64,000 nucleotides of DNA from Alphaproteobacteria bacterium (GTDB lineage Bacteria; Pseudomonadota; Alphaproteobacteria; Ferrovibrionales; Ferrovibrionaceae), in the NCBI GenBank assembly GCA_947473805.1, contig CANJGB010000008.1, positions 50,826 through 114,825 on the forward strand, in the 5' to 3' direction. The notes beneath the pieces were generated by a model that searched no databases, was not told where the DNA came from, and saw only the letters and a list, made by a program, of their open reading frames with translations. Each line of letters starts with the position of its first letter. Within the stretch, counting starts at the first letter, position 1. The position numbers and the translations under genes are program-made. Below, piece by piece: positions 21,647 to 33,350 of the stretch.

Positions 21647-22228
21647 ATGGGAAAAATTCTCGAGAACATGTACCGGGCATTGGGCGCCGGCGTCGTATTG
21701 GCGATCATCGTCTTTCTTGCATTTCACGTTGGCCAGATGAGCGATCCGGCGTGGGTCAGCTTCCTGTTCCGCTGGCTGCACGTTCTCTCGGGCGTCCTCT
21801 GGATCGGCCTGCTTTGGTATTTCAACATGGTGCAAATCCCGACCATGCCAAAGGTACCCGCCGAGCTTAAGCCCGGTGTCAGCAAGTACATCGCGCCGGA
21901 AGCTTTGTTCTGGTTTCGCTGGGCCGCCATCTCGACGGTCGTCACCGGCCTGATCCTGGCGCATCTCAACCACTACTTGGTCGAGGCGCTCACCTTCCAG
22001 GCGGGCACCCGTCTGATCGGCATCGGCATGTGGCTGGGCCTGATCATGGCCGCCAACGTCTGGTTCATCATCTGGCCGAACCAGCAGCGCGCGCTGGGCC
22101 TCGTTTCGACCGACGATGCGACGAAGGCAAAGTCGACCCGCACGGCCATGTTGGCTTCGCGGACCAACTTCGTCCTGTCGATCCCCATGCTGTACTGCAT
22201 GGTCGCGCAGCAGAACGTCGGCGTCTAA
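21647..22228 (+). CDS. PuuD-like urate-hydroxylase membrane-domain protein (no cytochrome domain)
   Basis: 193 residues from ATG 21647, with GGAGGG eight bases upstream. About four to five membrane spans, with the family core FRWLHVLSGVLWIGLLWYFN and, later, RLIGIGMWLGLIMAANVWFIIWP. It matches the N-terminal membrane domain of PuuD (urate_ox_N). PuuD itself carries a C-terminal cytochrome c domain with CxxCH; no such motif is present and the protein simply ends after the last span. It may therefore need a separate cytochrome or do something else. A strong intrinsic terminator follows. Confidence 0.82.
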   Translation: MGKILENMYRALGAGVVLAIIVFLAFHVGQMSDPAWVSFLFRWLHVLSGVLWIGLLWYFNMVQIPTMPKVPAELKPGVSKYIAPEALFWFRWAAISTVVTGLILAHLNHYLVEALTFQAGTRLIGIGMWLGLIMAANVWFIIWPNQQRALGLVSTDDATKAKSTRTAMLASRTNFVLSIPMLYCMVAQQNVGV

Positions 22229-22246
22229 AAACGCCGCTCAGGATCA

Positions 22247-22281
22247 GGGCCGGAACCGCAAGGTTCCGGCCCTTTTTCTTT
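22247..22281 (+). terminator. Intrinsic terminator after the PuuD-like gene
   Basis: GGGCCGGAACC, loop GCAA, GGTTCCGGCCC: an 11-bp perfect stem with a GNRA-type tetraloop, followed by TTTTTCTTT. On the other strand no T-run follows, so it serves mainly the plus-strand gene. Confidence 0.95.
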
Positions 22282-22290
22282 GCGCTGCTT

Positions 22291-22644
22291 CTAGCCCAGG
22301 GCGATGAGGGCGGCGGCCACGCGCCGGCCCTCGGCCAGCAGGACATTGTAGGTGCGGCAGGCCGCACCCGTGTCCAATACCTCAAGCGCCAGACCCTGCC
22401 CTTTAATCGCCGCACGCAAAGCCGGCGGTGCAAACATGATCTGCCGGCCGCAGCCGATCAGCAGCAGTTCGGGGCGCGGTTCGGCGGTAAAGACGGAGGC
22501 AAGGTTCTCGATGCTGGCATCCGCCAGGCTAGCGGCGCTCCACGGCGCCGCGCGATCCGGCAGCAACAGGATCGAGCCGGTGAGAAACTCTCCCGATACG
22601 CGGAAGCCGCCCTCGCCGTAGCCGCTCAGGACCGGCGGCGGCAA
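22291..22644 (-). CDS. Mth938-domain (NDUFAF3-like) protein
   Basis: About 117 residues from a TTG that overlaps nothing but lies one base after the secF stop. Typical Mth938 features: GYGEGGFRVSGEFLTGSILLLP, then PELLLIGCGRQIMFAPPALRAAIKGQG and a C-terminal TYNVLLAEGRRVAAALIA. The mitochondrial homologue NDUFAF3 is a complex I assembly factor; the bacterial role is not settled. Position after secDF is standard in alphaproteobacteria. The start is inferred: the frame stays open further upstream inside secF, but family homology begins here. Confidence 0.85.
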   Translation of the reverse strand: MPPPVLSGYGEGGFRVSGEFLTGSILLLPDRAAPWSAASLADASIENLASVFTAEPRPELLLIGCGRQIMFAPPALRAAIKGQGLALEVLDTGAACRTYNVLLAEGRRVAAALIALG

Positions 22645-22645
22645 A

Positions 22646-23605
22646 TCAGGACTTGGCGGTGATCGGGGCCGCCGGGGCACCCGCCTTTGGGCGCAGGCGA
22701 TGCTCGCCCAGGAACAGCAGGATCGGCGCCGCGATAAAGATGGAAGACGTGGTCGCCATGACGATGCCGAACAGCAGCACGACGGCAAAGTCATGCACCG
22801 CGTCGCCGCCGAACAGCGCCAACGGAATGGTCGCCAGGAATGCCGTGAGCGACGTGTTGATCGTACGGTTCAGCGTCTCGTTGATGCTGAGGTCGATCAG
22901 CTCGCGCAGCGGCATGGTCTTGTACTTGCGCAGGTTCTCGCGCACACGGTCATAGACCACGACCTTGTCATTGATCGAAAAACCCATGATCGTCAGGATC
23001 GCTGCGATGCTGATCAGGTTGAACTGCATCTCGAAGATCGCGCCGGCAATGACGAAAAACCCGATGGTCTTGGTCACGTCGAGGATCAGCGTAGCGACGG
23101 CGCCAGCACCGAACTGCCAGTCGAAGCGGAACCAGATGTAGACGAGCATGGCCAGCAGGGCCAGGCCCATCGCCGTCATACCATCGCGAAACAGCTCCTC
23201 GCTGACCGATGCACCGACCGCCTCGACGCGGCGGATTTCGGTGCCGGGATACTTCTGCGTGAATGCATCGCGCACGGTGTTGACGGCGCGTTGCTGCGCC
23301 TCGTCACCGCCGGGCTGCTGCTGCAGGCGGATCAGGACATCACGCGAACTGCCGAACGCCTGCAGGCTGGCATGGCCCAGTTCCAGTCCGCCCAGCATGG
23401 TGCGGAGCGCGGGGAAATCGGCTGGCTCGGGCGTCCGCACTTCCATGACGATGCCGCCCTGGAAGTCGATGCCGAGGTTGAGGCCCGGGTGAAAATAGAG
23501 AATGACCGACGCGAGGCTGAGGAAGGCCGAAACGGCCAGGCCCATGACCCGGCCGCGCATGAACTGGATCTTCGTGTTGTCGGGGACGAGCCTGAGGCGA
23601 CGCAT
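22646..23605 (-). CDS. secF: Protein translocase subunit SecF
   Basis: 319 residues. Six membrane spans with the large periplasmic loop after TM1 (GIDFQGGIVMEV), and the SecF C-terminal NDKVVVYDRVRENLRK and LNRTINTSLTAFLA segments. Start ATG 23605 (MRRLRLVPDNTKIQF) fits the family N-terminus. With SecD it uses the proton-motive force to pull secreted proteins out of SecYEG. It lies 11 bases after secD in the yajC-secD-secF operon. Confidence 0.97.
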   Translation of the reverse strand: MRRLRLVPDNTKIQFMRGRVMGLAVSAFLSLASVILYFHPGLNLGIDFQGGIVMEVRTPEPADFPALRTMLGGLELGHASLQAFGSSRDVLIRLQQQPGGDEAQQRAVNTVRDAFTQKYPGTEIRRVEAVGASVSEELFRDGMTAMGLALLAMLVYIWFRFDWQFGAGAVATLILDVTKTIGFFVIAGAIFEMQFNLISIAAILTIMGFSINDKVVVYDRVRENLRKYKTMPLRELIDLSINETLNRTINTSLTAFLATIPLALFGGDAVHDFAVVLLFGIVMATTSSIFIAAPILLFLGEHRLRPKAGAPAAPITAKS

Positions 23606-23616
23606 CTGCTTCGCTC

Positions 23617-25209
23617 CTATACCGCCAGCGCGACGGGCCGGCGCCACCGGTACCACACCATCATCAACAGGCGGACAACGGTGATCGCAGTGAACATCGA
23701 GGTCACGATGCCGATGCTGATCGTTACGGCGAAACCCTTGACGGCGCCGGTGCCGAACGAGAACAGCAGCATCATCTTGATCAGGCTGGTGAGGTTGGCA
23801 TCGACGATGGTGCTCATCGCCTTGCTGAAGCCGGCATCGAGTGCGGCCAGCGGCGACTTGCCCAACTTCGTTTCTTCGCGGATGCGCTCATTGATCAGCA
23901 CGTTCGCATCGACCGACATGCCAATGGTCAGCAGGATGCCTGCGATGCCCGGCAAAGTGAGCGTCGCCTGGAGCAGCGACAGCGCGCCGAGAATCAGGAA
24001 CAGGTTCATGATCAGCGCCACATTGGCGAACATGCCGAACAGGCCATAGGCCGCGATCATGTAAATGAACACGAGCACGAAGCCGGCAAACACGGCCAGC
24101 ACACCCGAGCGGATGGCATCAGCGCCGAGATCGGGGCCAACCGTGCGCTCCTCGACGATCTTGAGCGGCGCCGGCAGCGCGCCCGCGCGCAGCAGGACCG
24201 CAAGGTCATTGGCGCTGGTGGCATCGAAGCTGCCCGAGATCTGGCCGCTCCCGCCGATGATCGGCTCGCGGATGACCGGCGCGGTAATTACCTTCTCGTC
24301 GAGAACGACGGCAAACTGCTTGCCGACATTTTCGCGCGTCGTCTGCGCGAACCGCTGCGAGCCGACACTGTTGAACTTGAACGTCACCACCCACTGGCCG
24401 TTCTGGTCGCGGCTGGGCTGCGCATCGGTCAGGTTGTCGCCCGACACCTGCACCAGGCGGCGGACCACGACTTTGCGGCCGGTCTTTTCCTCTTCCAGGA
24501 CATCTGCGCCTGGCGGCGCCCGGCCGCTCGGATCGGACTCCATATCGACGAGGCGGAAGGTCATCTTAGCCGTCTTGCCCAGCAACCGCTTGATCCGGTC
24601 CGGGTCATCGAGGCCCGGAAGCTGGACCAGAATGCGGTTCGCCCCCTGGCGCTGGATGCTGGGCTCGTTCACGCCGGTCTGGTCGATACGGCGGCGGACG
24701 ATTTCGATCGACTGTTGCACGGCGGCCCCGGCGCGATCGCGCAGCGCCTCTTCCGACAACGTCATGGTGACGAGGCCTTCGGCGGTGGCATCAACCGTCA
24801 GGTCGTTGCGGGCCGTACCCAGGCTGAGCGTGTTGCTGCCGACCGGGTTTGCGAGCTTCCGCAGAATCTCAAGCGCCTGTTCGCGCTTGGCCGGATCGCG
24901 CAGGCGCACGGACACGCCCTGGCTGACGACACCCAGGTCGGTGTAGTTGATCTGCGCCTTGCGCAGCTCCGCACGCACGGACTCGACCAGATTCTCCAGC
25001 CGCTCCTTCGCCACGGCGCTGACATCGACTTCCAGCAGCAGGTGCGACCCACCGCGCAGATCGAGGCCAAGGTTCAGCTGCTGATGCGGCACCCAGCGCG
25101 GCAGGCTCGCCGCCACGTCACGCGACAACAGGTTCGGCGCGGTGAATAATATCCCGGCTAGGCAGACCAGCAGGATAAGGGTGATCTTCCAGCGCGCGAA
25201 ATACAGCAT
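23617..25209 (-). CDS. secD: Protein translocase subunit SecD
   Basis: 530 residues: TM1, a periplasmic P1 head beginning LNLGLDLRGGSHLLLEVD, the QRQGANRILVQLPGLDDP segment, and a six-TM C-terminal half with MSVDANVLINERIREE containing the conserved RND aspartate. Complete. It follows yajC by 15 bases and precedes secF by 11. Confidence 0.98.
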   Translation of the reverse strand: MLYFARWKITLILLVCLAGILFTAPNLLSRDVAASLPRWVPHQQLNLGLDLRGGSHLLLEVDVSAVAKERLENLVESVRAELRKAQINYTDLGVVSQGVSVRLRDPAKREQALEILRKLANPVGSNTLSLGTARNDLTVDATAEGLVTMTLSEEALRDRAGAAVQQSIEIVRRRIDQTGVNEPSIQRQGANRILVQLPGLDDPDRIKRLLGKTAKMTFRLVDMESDPSGRAPPGADVLEEEKTGRKVVVRRLVQVSGDNLTDAQPSRDQNGQWVVTFKFNSVGSQRFAQTTRENVGKQFAVVLDEKVITAPVIREPIIGGSGQISGSFDATSANDLAVLLRAGALPAPLKIVEERTVGPDLGADAIRSGVLAVFAGFVLVFIYMIAAYGLFGMFANVALIMNLFLILGALSLLQATLTLPGIAGILLTIGMSVDANVLINERIREETKLGKSPLAALDAGFSKAMSTIVDANLTSLIKMMLLFSFGTGAVKGFAVTISIGIVTSMFTAITVVRLLMMVWYRWRRPVALAV

Positions 25210-25224
25210 GTTCAGCCCTGCGGC

Positions 25225-25617
25225 TTAGCGACCCAGCAGCTTGTCAAGGAAGCCCTTTGGCGCCGCCGGCGACGCGGGAGTCTTGGGCTCGCCCGGGCCG
25301 GGCTCGGTCCGCGAACGGACCTCACTGATCGTGCCCTTCAGCACCTTGATGCGCACGTTCTCGGCGACCTCGACTTCGACCGAACCGTCCTCGTTCACCT
25401 TGGCGACTTTGCCCAGGATGCCACCGCCGGTGACGATCAAGTCACCACGGCGCACCGCCTCGATCATCGCCTTGTGTTCCTTGGCGCGCTTCTGCTGCGG
25501 CCGGATGAGCAGGAAATAGAACACGATGAAGATCAGCACGAGCGGCATGATCGACGTGATGTCGAATCCGCTTCCGGGGGCGGCCGACGTCTGGGCAAGG
25601 GCTGCGGACACGAACAT
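25225..25617 (-). CDS. yajC: Preprotein translocase subunit YajC
   Basis: 130 residues: a single membrane span (IMPLVLIFIVFYFLLIRP) followed by the family signature QQKRAKEHKAMIEAVRRGD and a beta-rich cytosolic domain (VVTGGGILGKV, VEVAENVRIKVLKGTI), then a proline-rich tail. First gene of the yajC-secD-secF-Mth938 operon. It is divergent from the DUF815 ATPase gene across 176 bases. Confidence 0.96.
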   Translation of the reverse strand: MFVSAALAQTSAAPGSGFDITSIMPLVLIFIVFYFLLIRPQQKRAKEHKAMIEAVRRGDLIVTGGGILGKVAKVNEDGSVEVEVAENVRIKVLKGTISEVRSRTEPGPGEPKTPASPAAPKGFLDKLLGR

Positions 25618-25793
25618 TTAGGGCTCCGGAGTGCGGGGGCAAAACCGGCGGCGACTATAGCGGCACACCCCCTGAATGCAAACATAAAGGGCACCTCCGG
25701 AAGCCCTTGTTTCCCGGTCTGTTTTGGCCATTTTTAGTGTCTGGACTCTGCCCCTCCATGCTAGGGTCCGCCGCCCATTCCGGACCAGAACCG

Positions 25794-26657
25794 ATGACCG
25801 AGCCGAACACCCTCCTCCCTGTCCTGCAGCGCATCGCCGACGCGCTCGAACGCCTGGCACCGCCCGCAGCCGGGCCGCTCGCCCTCGGCGCCGCCGATGC
25901 CTTCGTGTGGCATGCCGAGCGCGGCGAATTGCAACCGGTGCCGCAGGTTAGCCGTGTCGACCTCGGGCTGCTGCGCGGCATCGACCGCGTGCGCGACACC
26001 CTGATGGAAAATACCCGCCGCTTCGCCCAGGGCCTGCCGGCGAACAACGCCCTGCTATGGGGCGCCCGCGGCATGGGCAAAAGTTCGCTAGTCAAGGCGG
26101 CGCATGCGTCCATCAACGCGGAACTGCCGGACCGGCCGCTGGCGCTGGTCGAAATCCACCGCGAGGACATCCCCTCCCTGCCCACATTGCTGCTGCGCAT
26201 CCGGCAGGAGACCCGGCGGGTCATCCTGTTCTGCGACGACCTGTCGTTCGACAAGGACGAGACCAGCTACAAGTCGCTGAAGGCGGTGCTCGATGGCGGC
26301 ATCGAGGGCCGACCGGCCAACGTGATTTTCTACGCCACGTCGAACCGCCGCCACCTGATGCCGCGCGACATGATCGACAACGAGAAGTCGACGGCGATCA
26401 ATCCGGGCGAGGCCGTCGAGGAAAAGGTCTCGCTTTCCGACCGCTTCGGCCTGTGGCTGGGCTTCCACAATTGCAGCCAGGACGACTATTTCGCCATGGT
26501 CGAAGGCTATGCCAGGGCCTTCAGCCTGGACCTGCCGGTCGAAAAACTACGCGCCGAAGCAGTTGAATGGGCAATGACGCGCGGCGCCCGTTCCGGCCGC
26601 GTCGCCTGGCAGTTCGTGCAGGATATCGCCGGCCGGCTGGGCAAGCCGCTGGCCTAG
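25794..26657 (+). CDS. DUF815 family AAA-like ATPase
   Basis: 287 residues from ATG 25794 (MTEPNTLLP). Walker A GARGMGKSSL, Walker B VILFCDDLSF, followed by the DUF815 hallmarks DETSYKSLKAVLDGG, TSNRRHLMPRDM and DRFGLWLGFH. The family is an AAA-type P-loop ATPase of unknown cellular role, widespread in alphaproteobacteria and often next to yajC, as here (divergent). Upstream in-frame codons exist but precede the family start. Confidence 0.9.
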   Translation: MTEPNTLLPVLQRIADALERLAPPAAGPLALGAADAFVWHAERGELQPVPQVSRVDLGLLRGIDRVRDTLMENTRRFAQGLPANNALLWGARGMGKSSLVKAAHASINAELPDRPLALVEIHREDIPSLPTLLLRIRQETRRVILFCDDLSFDKDETSYKSLKAVLDGGIEGRPANVIFYATSNRRHLMPRDMIDNEKSTAINPGEAVEEKVSLSDRFGLWLGFHNCSQDDYFAMVEGYARAFSLDLPVEKLRAEAVEWAMTRGARSGRVAWQFVQDIAGRLGKPLA

Positions 26658-26732
26658 GCCTTGCGCGCGCCGTCGGGTAGTCTAGAAGTCATTCACGCAC
26701 TATTTCCCGCGTAATCTACAAGGGTTACTCCA

Positions 26733-28565
26733 ATGCCGGCCTATCGTTCCCGCACCTCCACCCACGGCCGCAACATGGCCGGCGCCCGCGGCCTGTGGCG
26801 CGCCACGGGCATGAAGGACGGCGATTTCGGCAAGCCGATCATCGCGGTCGTGAACTCGTTCACCCAATTCGTGCCGGGGCATGTCCACCTGAAGGACCTG
26901 GGCCAGTTGGTCGCGCGCGAGATCGAACGCGTCGGCGGCGTGGCCAAGGAATTCAACACCATCGCCGTGGATGACGGCATCGCCATGGGTCACGACGGCA
27001 TGCTGTACAGCCTGCCGTCGCGCGAGCTGATTGCCGACAGCGTCGAATACATGGTCAACGCCCATTGCGCCGACGCCATGGTCTGCATCTCGAACTGCGA
27101 CAAGATCACGCCGGGCATGCTGATGGCGGCCCTGCGCATCAACATCCCTGTCGTGTTCGTCTCCGGCGGCCCGATGGAAGCCGGCAAGGTAATCCTGAAG
27201 GGCAAGGAAGTGGCGCTTGACCTGGTCGATGCCATGGTCGCCGCCGCCGATGACAAGATCTCCGATGAGGAAGTCGCGGCCATCGAGCGCTCCGCCTGCC
27301 CCACCTGCGGCTCATGCTCGGGCATGTTCACCGCCAATTCGATGAACTGCCTGACCGAGGCGCTGGGCCTGTCTCTGCCCGGCAACGGCTCGGTGCTGGC
27401 CACCCATGCCGACCGCGAGCGCTTGTTCCTCGAGGCTGGCAGCTTGGTCGTGGACCTCGCCAAGCGGTATTACGAAAAGAACGACGATTCGATCCTGCCG
27501 CGCAACGTGGCAAACTTTGCCGCTTTCGAGAACGCCATGCGGCTGGACATCGCCATGGGCGGATCGTCCAACACCGTGCTGCACCTGCTTGCAGCGGCGC
27601 ACGAGGGCGAAGTCCCCTTCACCATGGCCGACATCGACCGGCTGTCGCGCGAAACGCCCTGTCTGTGCAAGGTCGCGCCCAGCAAGGCCGATGTTCATAT
27701 GGAAGACGTGCACCGCGCCGGCGGCGTCATGGCCATTCTGGGCCAGCTGGACCGCGCCGGCCTGATTCACGCGGACTGCTCGACCGTTCACAGTCCGACC
27801 ATGCGTGACGCCCTGAACCAGTGGGACGTGTCGCGCACCTCCTCCGACAGCGTCCGCGAATTCTTCCGCGCGGCGCCGGGGGGCGTGCCGACGCAGACCG
27901 CCTTCAGCCAGGCGCGACGCTGGAAGGAACTGGACCTGGACCGTGAGAATGGTGTGATCCGCAGCGCCGGGCATCCCTTCTCGGTGGATGGCGGCCTCGC
28001 CGTCCTGACCGGCAATCTGGCGCTGGACGGCTGCATCCTGAAGACGGCGGGCGTGGACGAGAGCATCCATGTCTTCACAGGCCCCGCCAAGGTTTACGAA
28101 AGCCAGGATGATGCTGTCTCGGCCATCCTGACCAACAAGGTCGTGGCCGGCGACGTCGTGGTGATCCGCTACGAGGGGCCGCGCGGCGGCCCGGGCATGC
28201 AGGAAATGCTCTACCCGACCAGCTATCTGAAATCCAAGGGCCTGGGCAAGACCTGCGCCCTGATCACCGACGGCCGCTTCTCGGGCGGCACCTCGGGGCT
28301 CAGCATCGGCCACGTCTCGCCCGAGGCCGAGGAAGGCGGATTGATCGGCCTGGTCGAGAACGGCGACATCATCAAGATCGACATCCCCGGACGCAGCATC
28401 GCCTTGAACGTGCCCGACGCCGTGCTGGCGCAGCGCCGCGCGGCCAAGGGTACCGCGCCCTGGGCCCCGGCCAAGAAGCGGCCGCGCAAGGTATCCACGG
28501 CATTGCGCGCATATGCTGCTTTCGCCACCAGTGCAGCTAAAGGTGCGGTGCGACTGGTTCCGTAG
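26733..28565 (+). CDS. ilvD: Dihydroxy-acid dehydratase
   Basis: 610 residues. Penultimate step of valine/isoleucine synthesis. Iron-sulphur cluster cysteines are visible: Cys122 in ISNCDK and Cys195 in [23 protein letters not shown] at 42-53 lacks the third N-terminal cysteine of the plant/mycobacterial 2Fe-2S type, so the protein is the E. coli-like oxygen-sensitive form. The C-terminal [19 protein letters not shown] is intact. It stands alone, followed by a hairpin shared with the convergent pcm gene. Confidence 0.98.
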   Translation: MPAYRSRTSTHGRNMAGARGLWRATGMKDGDFGKPIIAVVNSFTQFVPGHVHLKDLGQLVAREIERVGGVAKEFNTIAVDDGIAMGHDGMLYSLPSRELIADSVEYMVNAHCADAMVCISNCDKITPGMLMAALRINIPVVFVSGGPMEAGKVILKGKEVALDLVDAMVAAADDKISDEEVAAIERSACPTCGSCSGMFTANSMNCLTEALGLSLPGNGSVLATHADRERLFLEAGSLVVDLAKRYYEKNDDSILPRNVANFAAFENAMRLDIAMGGSSNTVLHLLAAAHEGEVPFTMADIDRLSRETPCLCKVAPSKADVHMEDVHRAGGVMAILGQLDRAGLIHADCSTVHSPTMRDALNQWDVSRTSSDSVREFFRAAPGGVPTQTAFSQARRWKELDLDRENGVIRSAGHPFSVDGGLAVLTGNLALDGCILKTAGVDESIHVFTGPAKVYESQDDAVSAILTNKVVAGDVVVIRYEGPRGGPGMQEMLYPTSYLKSKGLGKTCALITDGRFSGGTSGLSIGHVSPEAEEGGLIGLVENGDIIKIDIPGRSIALNVPDAVLAQRRAAKGTAPWAPAKKRPRKVSTALRAYAAFATSAAKGAVRLVP

Positions 28566-28590
28566 TCGCGCCAGCATTCACGATTTGAAA

Positions 28591-28619
28591 GGGCTCCGTC
28601 CAACAGACGGGGCCCTTTT
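28591..28619. terminator. Intrinsic terminator between convergent ilvD and pcm
   Basis: GGGCTCCGTC, loop CAACA, GACGGGGCCC, one G-T wobble, then TTTT on the plus strand. On the minus strand the stem is followed by TTTC, so it can end the long argS-pcm transcript too, though less efficiently. Confidence 0.85.
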
Positions 28620-28623
28620 GATG

Positions 28624-29283
28624 TCAGCCTTCCTTTGCAATCCCCGCGACGAGGGGAACGAAGCGCACCGGCAGCAGCGTCTCGCTGCGCAGTTCGCCGC
28701 CCTTGCGGGTGACACGCAGGATGTGCTGCTCGCCGCCGTCACGGCCGACAGGCACAATCATGATGCCCTCCTCGCCCAGTTGCGCGGCAAGAACGTCGGG
28801 CAGCACTGCAGGCGCCGCAGTAACGATGATGCGGTCGAACGGCGCCTGTTCCAGCCAGCCCTTGTGCCCGTCACCAACGCGGGCGGTAATGTTCTTCAGC
28901 TTCAAATCGTTGAAGAGGCTTTCCGCTTCCTTCTGCAGGCTGCGGTAGCGCTCGATGGTATAGACGCGCCGGCACAGCTGCGACAGGACAGCGGTCTGGT
29001 AGCCCGAGCCGGTGCCGATCTCGAGCACCCGCTGGCGGTCGTTCACCATCAGTGCCTGGGTCATGAAGGCGACGACGTAAGGCTGGCTGATCGTCTGGCC
29101 CTGCCGGATCGGCAGCGAGGTGTTGTCCCAGGCGTGCTCGCGAAAGGCGTCGGGCACGAACCGCTCGCGGGGCACCCGCTCCAGCGCCGAAAGGACCCGC
29201 GTATCGGTAATCCCCTCGCCGCGCAATTCCATGATCAGGCGGGCCTTCGCCGCCCCAACCTCTTCGCCCCCCGGCTCGGTCAT
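28624..29283 (-). CDS. pcm: Protein-L-isoaspartate O-methyltransferase
   Basis: 219 residues. It repairs isoaspartyl residues in aged proteins using SAM. Motifs: RERFVPDAFREHAWDNTSLPIRQGQTISQP (family N-terminal signature region), VLEIGTGSGYQTAVL (SAM loop, about 85-99), VGDGHKGW and FDRIIVTAA. Last gene of the long minus-strand block; it overlaps surE by four bases. A second, more divergent Pcm-like protein is encoded at 56256-56918. Confidence 0.97.
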   Translation of the reverse strand: MTEPGGEEVGAAKARLIMELRGEGITDTRVLSALERVPRERFVPDAFREHAWDNTSLPIRQGQTISQPYVVAFMTQALMVNDRQRVLEIGTGSGYQTAVLSQLCRRVYTIERYRSLQKEAESLFNDLKLKNITARVGDGHKGWLEQAPFDRIIVTAAPAVLPDVLAAQLGEEGIMIVPVGRDGGEQHILRVTRKGGELRSETLLPVRFVPLVAGIAKEG

Positions 29284-30037
29284 TTCAGTTTTCGTTTGAG
29301 CGCTGTCAGCGTGGCGTGGTGGGTGAAATCGACGTGCAGCGGCGTAACCGAAATGCCGCCCCGGGCAATGACTCCCAGGTCGGTATTGGCCGGGGGTTTC
29401 TTGCCACCCTTCTTGCGGAAGCCGAGCCAGAAGTACGACGTGCCACGCGGATCGAGCCGCGGATCGATGATCAGTTCCGACTCATCGCGCCGACCGACCG
29501 GGCACACCGTCACGCCAGTGACCGCGTCATGAGTGAGGTCCGGGAAATTCACGTTGATCAACACGTCAGCCGGCCAACCTGCATCCAGCAGCTTGCGCAG
29601 GATCTTCGGAGCGTAATGCGCGGCCGTCGCCCACGTCGTCGGCTTGCCCAGCGTGACACCCTGGCTGAATGCCACCGACGGGACGCGCAACAGCGTGCCT
29701 TCGATGGCGGCGGCCACGGTGCCGGAATAGGTGACGTCCTCGCCCAGATTGCCGCCGCGGTTCACGCCGGACAAAACGAGGTCGGGCCGCTTACCCTCGA
29801 TGATGTGCGTCACCGCCATCATCACGCAATCGGTCGGCGTACCGGCAACGGCAAAGCGTCGCGCCTTCATCTTGCGCAGCCGCAGGGGCATGGACAGGGT
29901 CAGCGAATGCGACGCGCCCGACTGTTCGGAATCCGGCGCCACCACCCAGACGTCCTTGGTCAAGGTCTTGGCAATGCCCTCGAGCACCTTCAGCCCAGGC
30001 GCGTGGATGCCGTCGTCGTTGGTAACCAGAATACGCA

Positions 30038-30038
<1 letters not shown>
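29280..30038 (-). CDS. surE: 5'/3'-nucleotidase (survival protein) SurE
   Basis: 252 residues. Metal-dependent nucleoside monophosphatase. The metal site begins with NDDGIHAPG (Asp8, Asp9), then APDSEQSGASHSLT and SGVNRGGNLGEDVTYSGTVAAA. Complete. Its ATG overlaps the serS stop by one base and its own stop overlaps pcm by four. The surE-pcm pairing is a conserved stress and repair module. Confidence 0.97.
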
Positions 30039-32171
<2,133 letters not shown>

Positions 32172-32175
<4 letters not shown>

Positions 32176-32582
32176 GTGGGCGCGTTCCACTTGGCCGCGG
32201 GCGATGGCGTGGCCGCATCGGGCACTGTCGCCGGTACGTCGGTATCAACCAGGCCGATATCCGGCGGCGTATAGGCCTCGCCCGCGCTCGGCAGTTCGAC
32301 AGCCTTGGGCTCCTCGAAGACAGGCGGCGGTTTGTGCGCTTCGGGATCGAAAATCTTGTTGGCCTCTGCCGCGATGTCGAGCTTCGCCGCCTTCCGCATC
32401 TCGTCCAGCTCGCTCTCGCGGATCATGTCGTCGATGCCGGTCTGGAACTCGCGCGCCATGCCGCGCGCCTTGTTCACCAGGCCGCCGACCGTCTTCAAGA
32501 CCTTGGGAAGATCCTTGGGACCGATGACCACCAGCGCCACAGCGCCGATCACCATCAACTCGGTCCACGCGATATCGAACAT
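32172..32582 (-). CDS. tatB: Sec-independent protein translocase TatB
   Basis: 136 residues: short N-terminal membrane helix MFDIAWTELMVIGAVALVVIG with Glu8, hinge GPKDLP, amphipathic helix KVLKTVGGLVNKARGMAREFQTG, and an acidic/proline-rich tail. The Glu8 and long tail mark TatB rather than TatA. It is preceded by only 48 bases after scpB, so no tatA lies in the expected place. Overlaps tatC by four bases. Confidence 0.94.
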
Positions 32583-32630
32583 GCCGCCTGCTCTCCGGTA
32601 CCGCCCGATTCTAGCGCATCGGGCCGGCCG

Positions 32631-33350
32631 CTACGACTCCCCGCGCTCTTGGGACGCAGGCGGCGGTTCGTCACCAATCGGCGGGCGGAAATCGCTACCG
32701 TCGTCGCCTTCCTCCAGCGGATCTTCCTCGCGGTCGGGCAGGCTCTCGCCCGGCTTGGGCAGGCCGTCGAGGCCCGGCTGGGTCTCCAGCAGGCCGGCGG
32801 CACGCAACTCCTCCACACCCGGCAGGTCGTCGAGGCTCTCCAGGCCGAAATGGATCATGAAGTCGTCGGTGGTCCCGTAGGTTACCGGGCGGCCCGGCGT
32901 GCGGCGTCGGCCGCGCATCCGGATCCAGCCGGTTTCCATCAGTACGTCCAGCGTGCCCTTGCTGAGGCTGACGCCGCGTAATTCCTCGATCTCGGCCCGG
33001 GTGATCGGCTGGTGATAGGCCAGGATGGCCAGGGTCTCAATGGCGGCGCGCGACAGCTTGCGGGTCACCTGGCGCTGCTCTTCCAGCAGGAAGGCCAGGT
33101 CCGGCGCGGTGAAGAACGCCCAGCGCTCGGCCACCTTGCGGACCGACACGCCGCGGCCCTCGTACGACTGGATCAACGACGCCATGATGCCGGGCAGGTC
33201 GGCGCCATCCGGCAAGCGACGCTTCAACGACGCCTCGTCCAGCGGTTCGGCGGCGGCGAACAGCAGTGCCTCGGCCATGCGGACATGCTGCGGATCGACG
33301 CCCGCGGGTTCTGGGGCGGGTTCTGGGTTGGTCTGCACTTCGTCGGTCAT
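32631..33350 (-). CDS. scpB: Segregation and condensation protein ScpB
   Basis: 239 residues: paired winged helices with AEALLFAAAEPLDEASL, RAAIETLAILAYHQPITRAEIEELRGV and GRRRTPGRPVTYGTTDDFMIHFGL; disordered acidic C-terminus. Forms the kleisin complex with ScpA and SMC. Overlaps scpA by four bases. Confidence 0.96.
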   Translation of the reverse strand: MTDEVQTNPEPAPEPAGVDPQHVRMAEALLFAAAEPLDEASLKRRLPDGADLPGIMASLIQSYEGRGVSVRKVAERWAFFTAPDLAFLLEEQRQVTRKLSRAAIETLAILAYHQPITRAEIEELRGVSLSKGTLDVLMETGWIRMRGRRRTPGRPVTYGTTDDFMIHFGLESLDDLPGVEELRAAGLLETQPGLDGLPKPGESLPDREEDPLEEGDDGSDFRPPIGDEPPPASQERGES

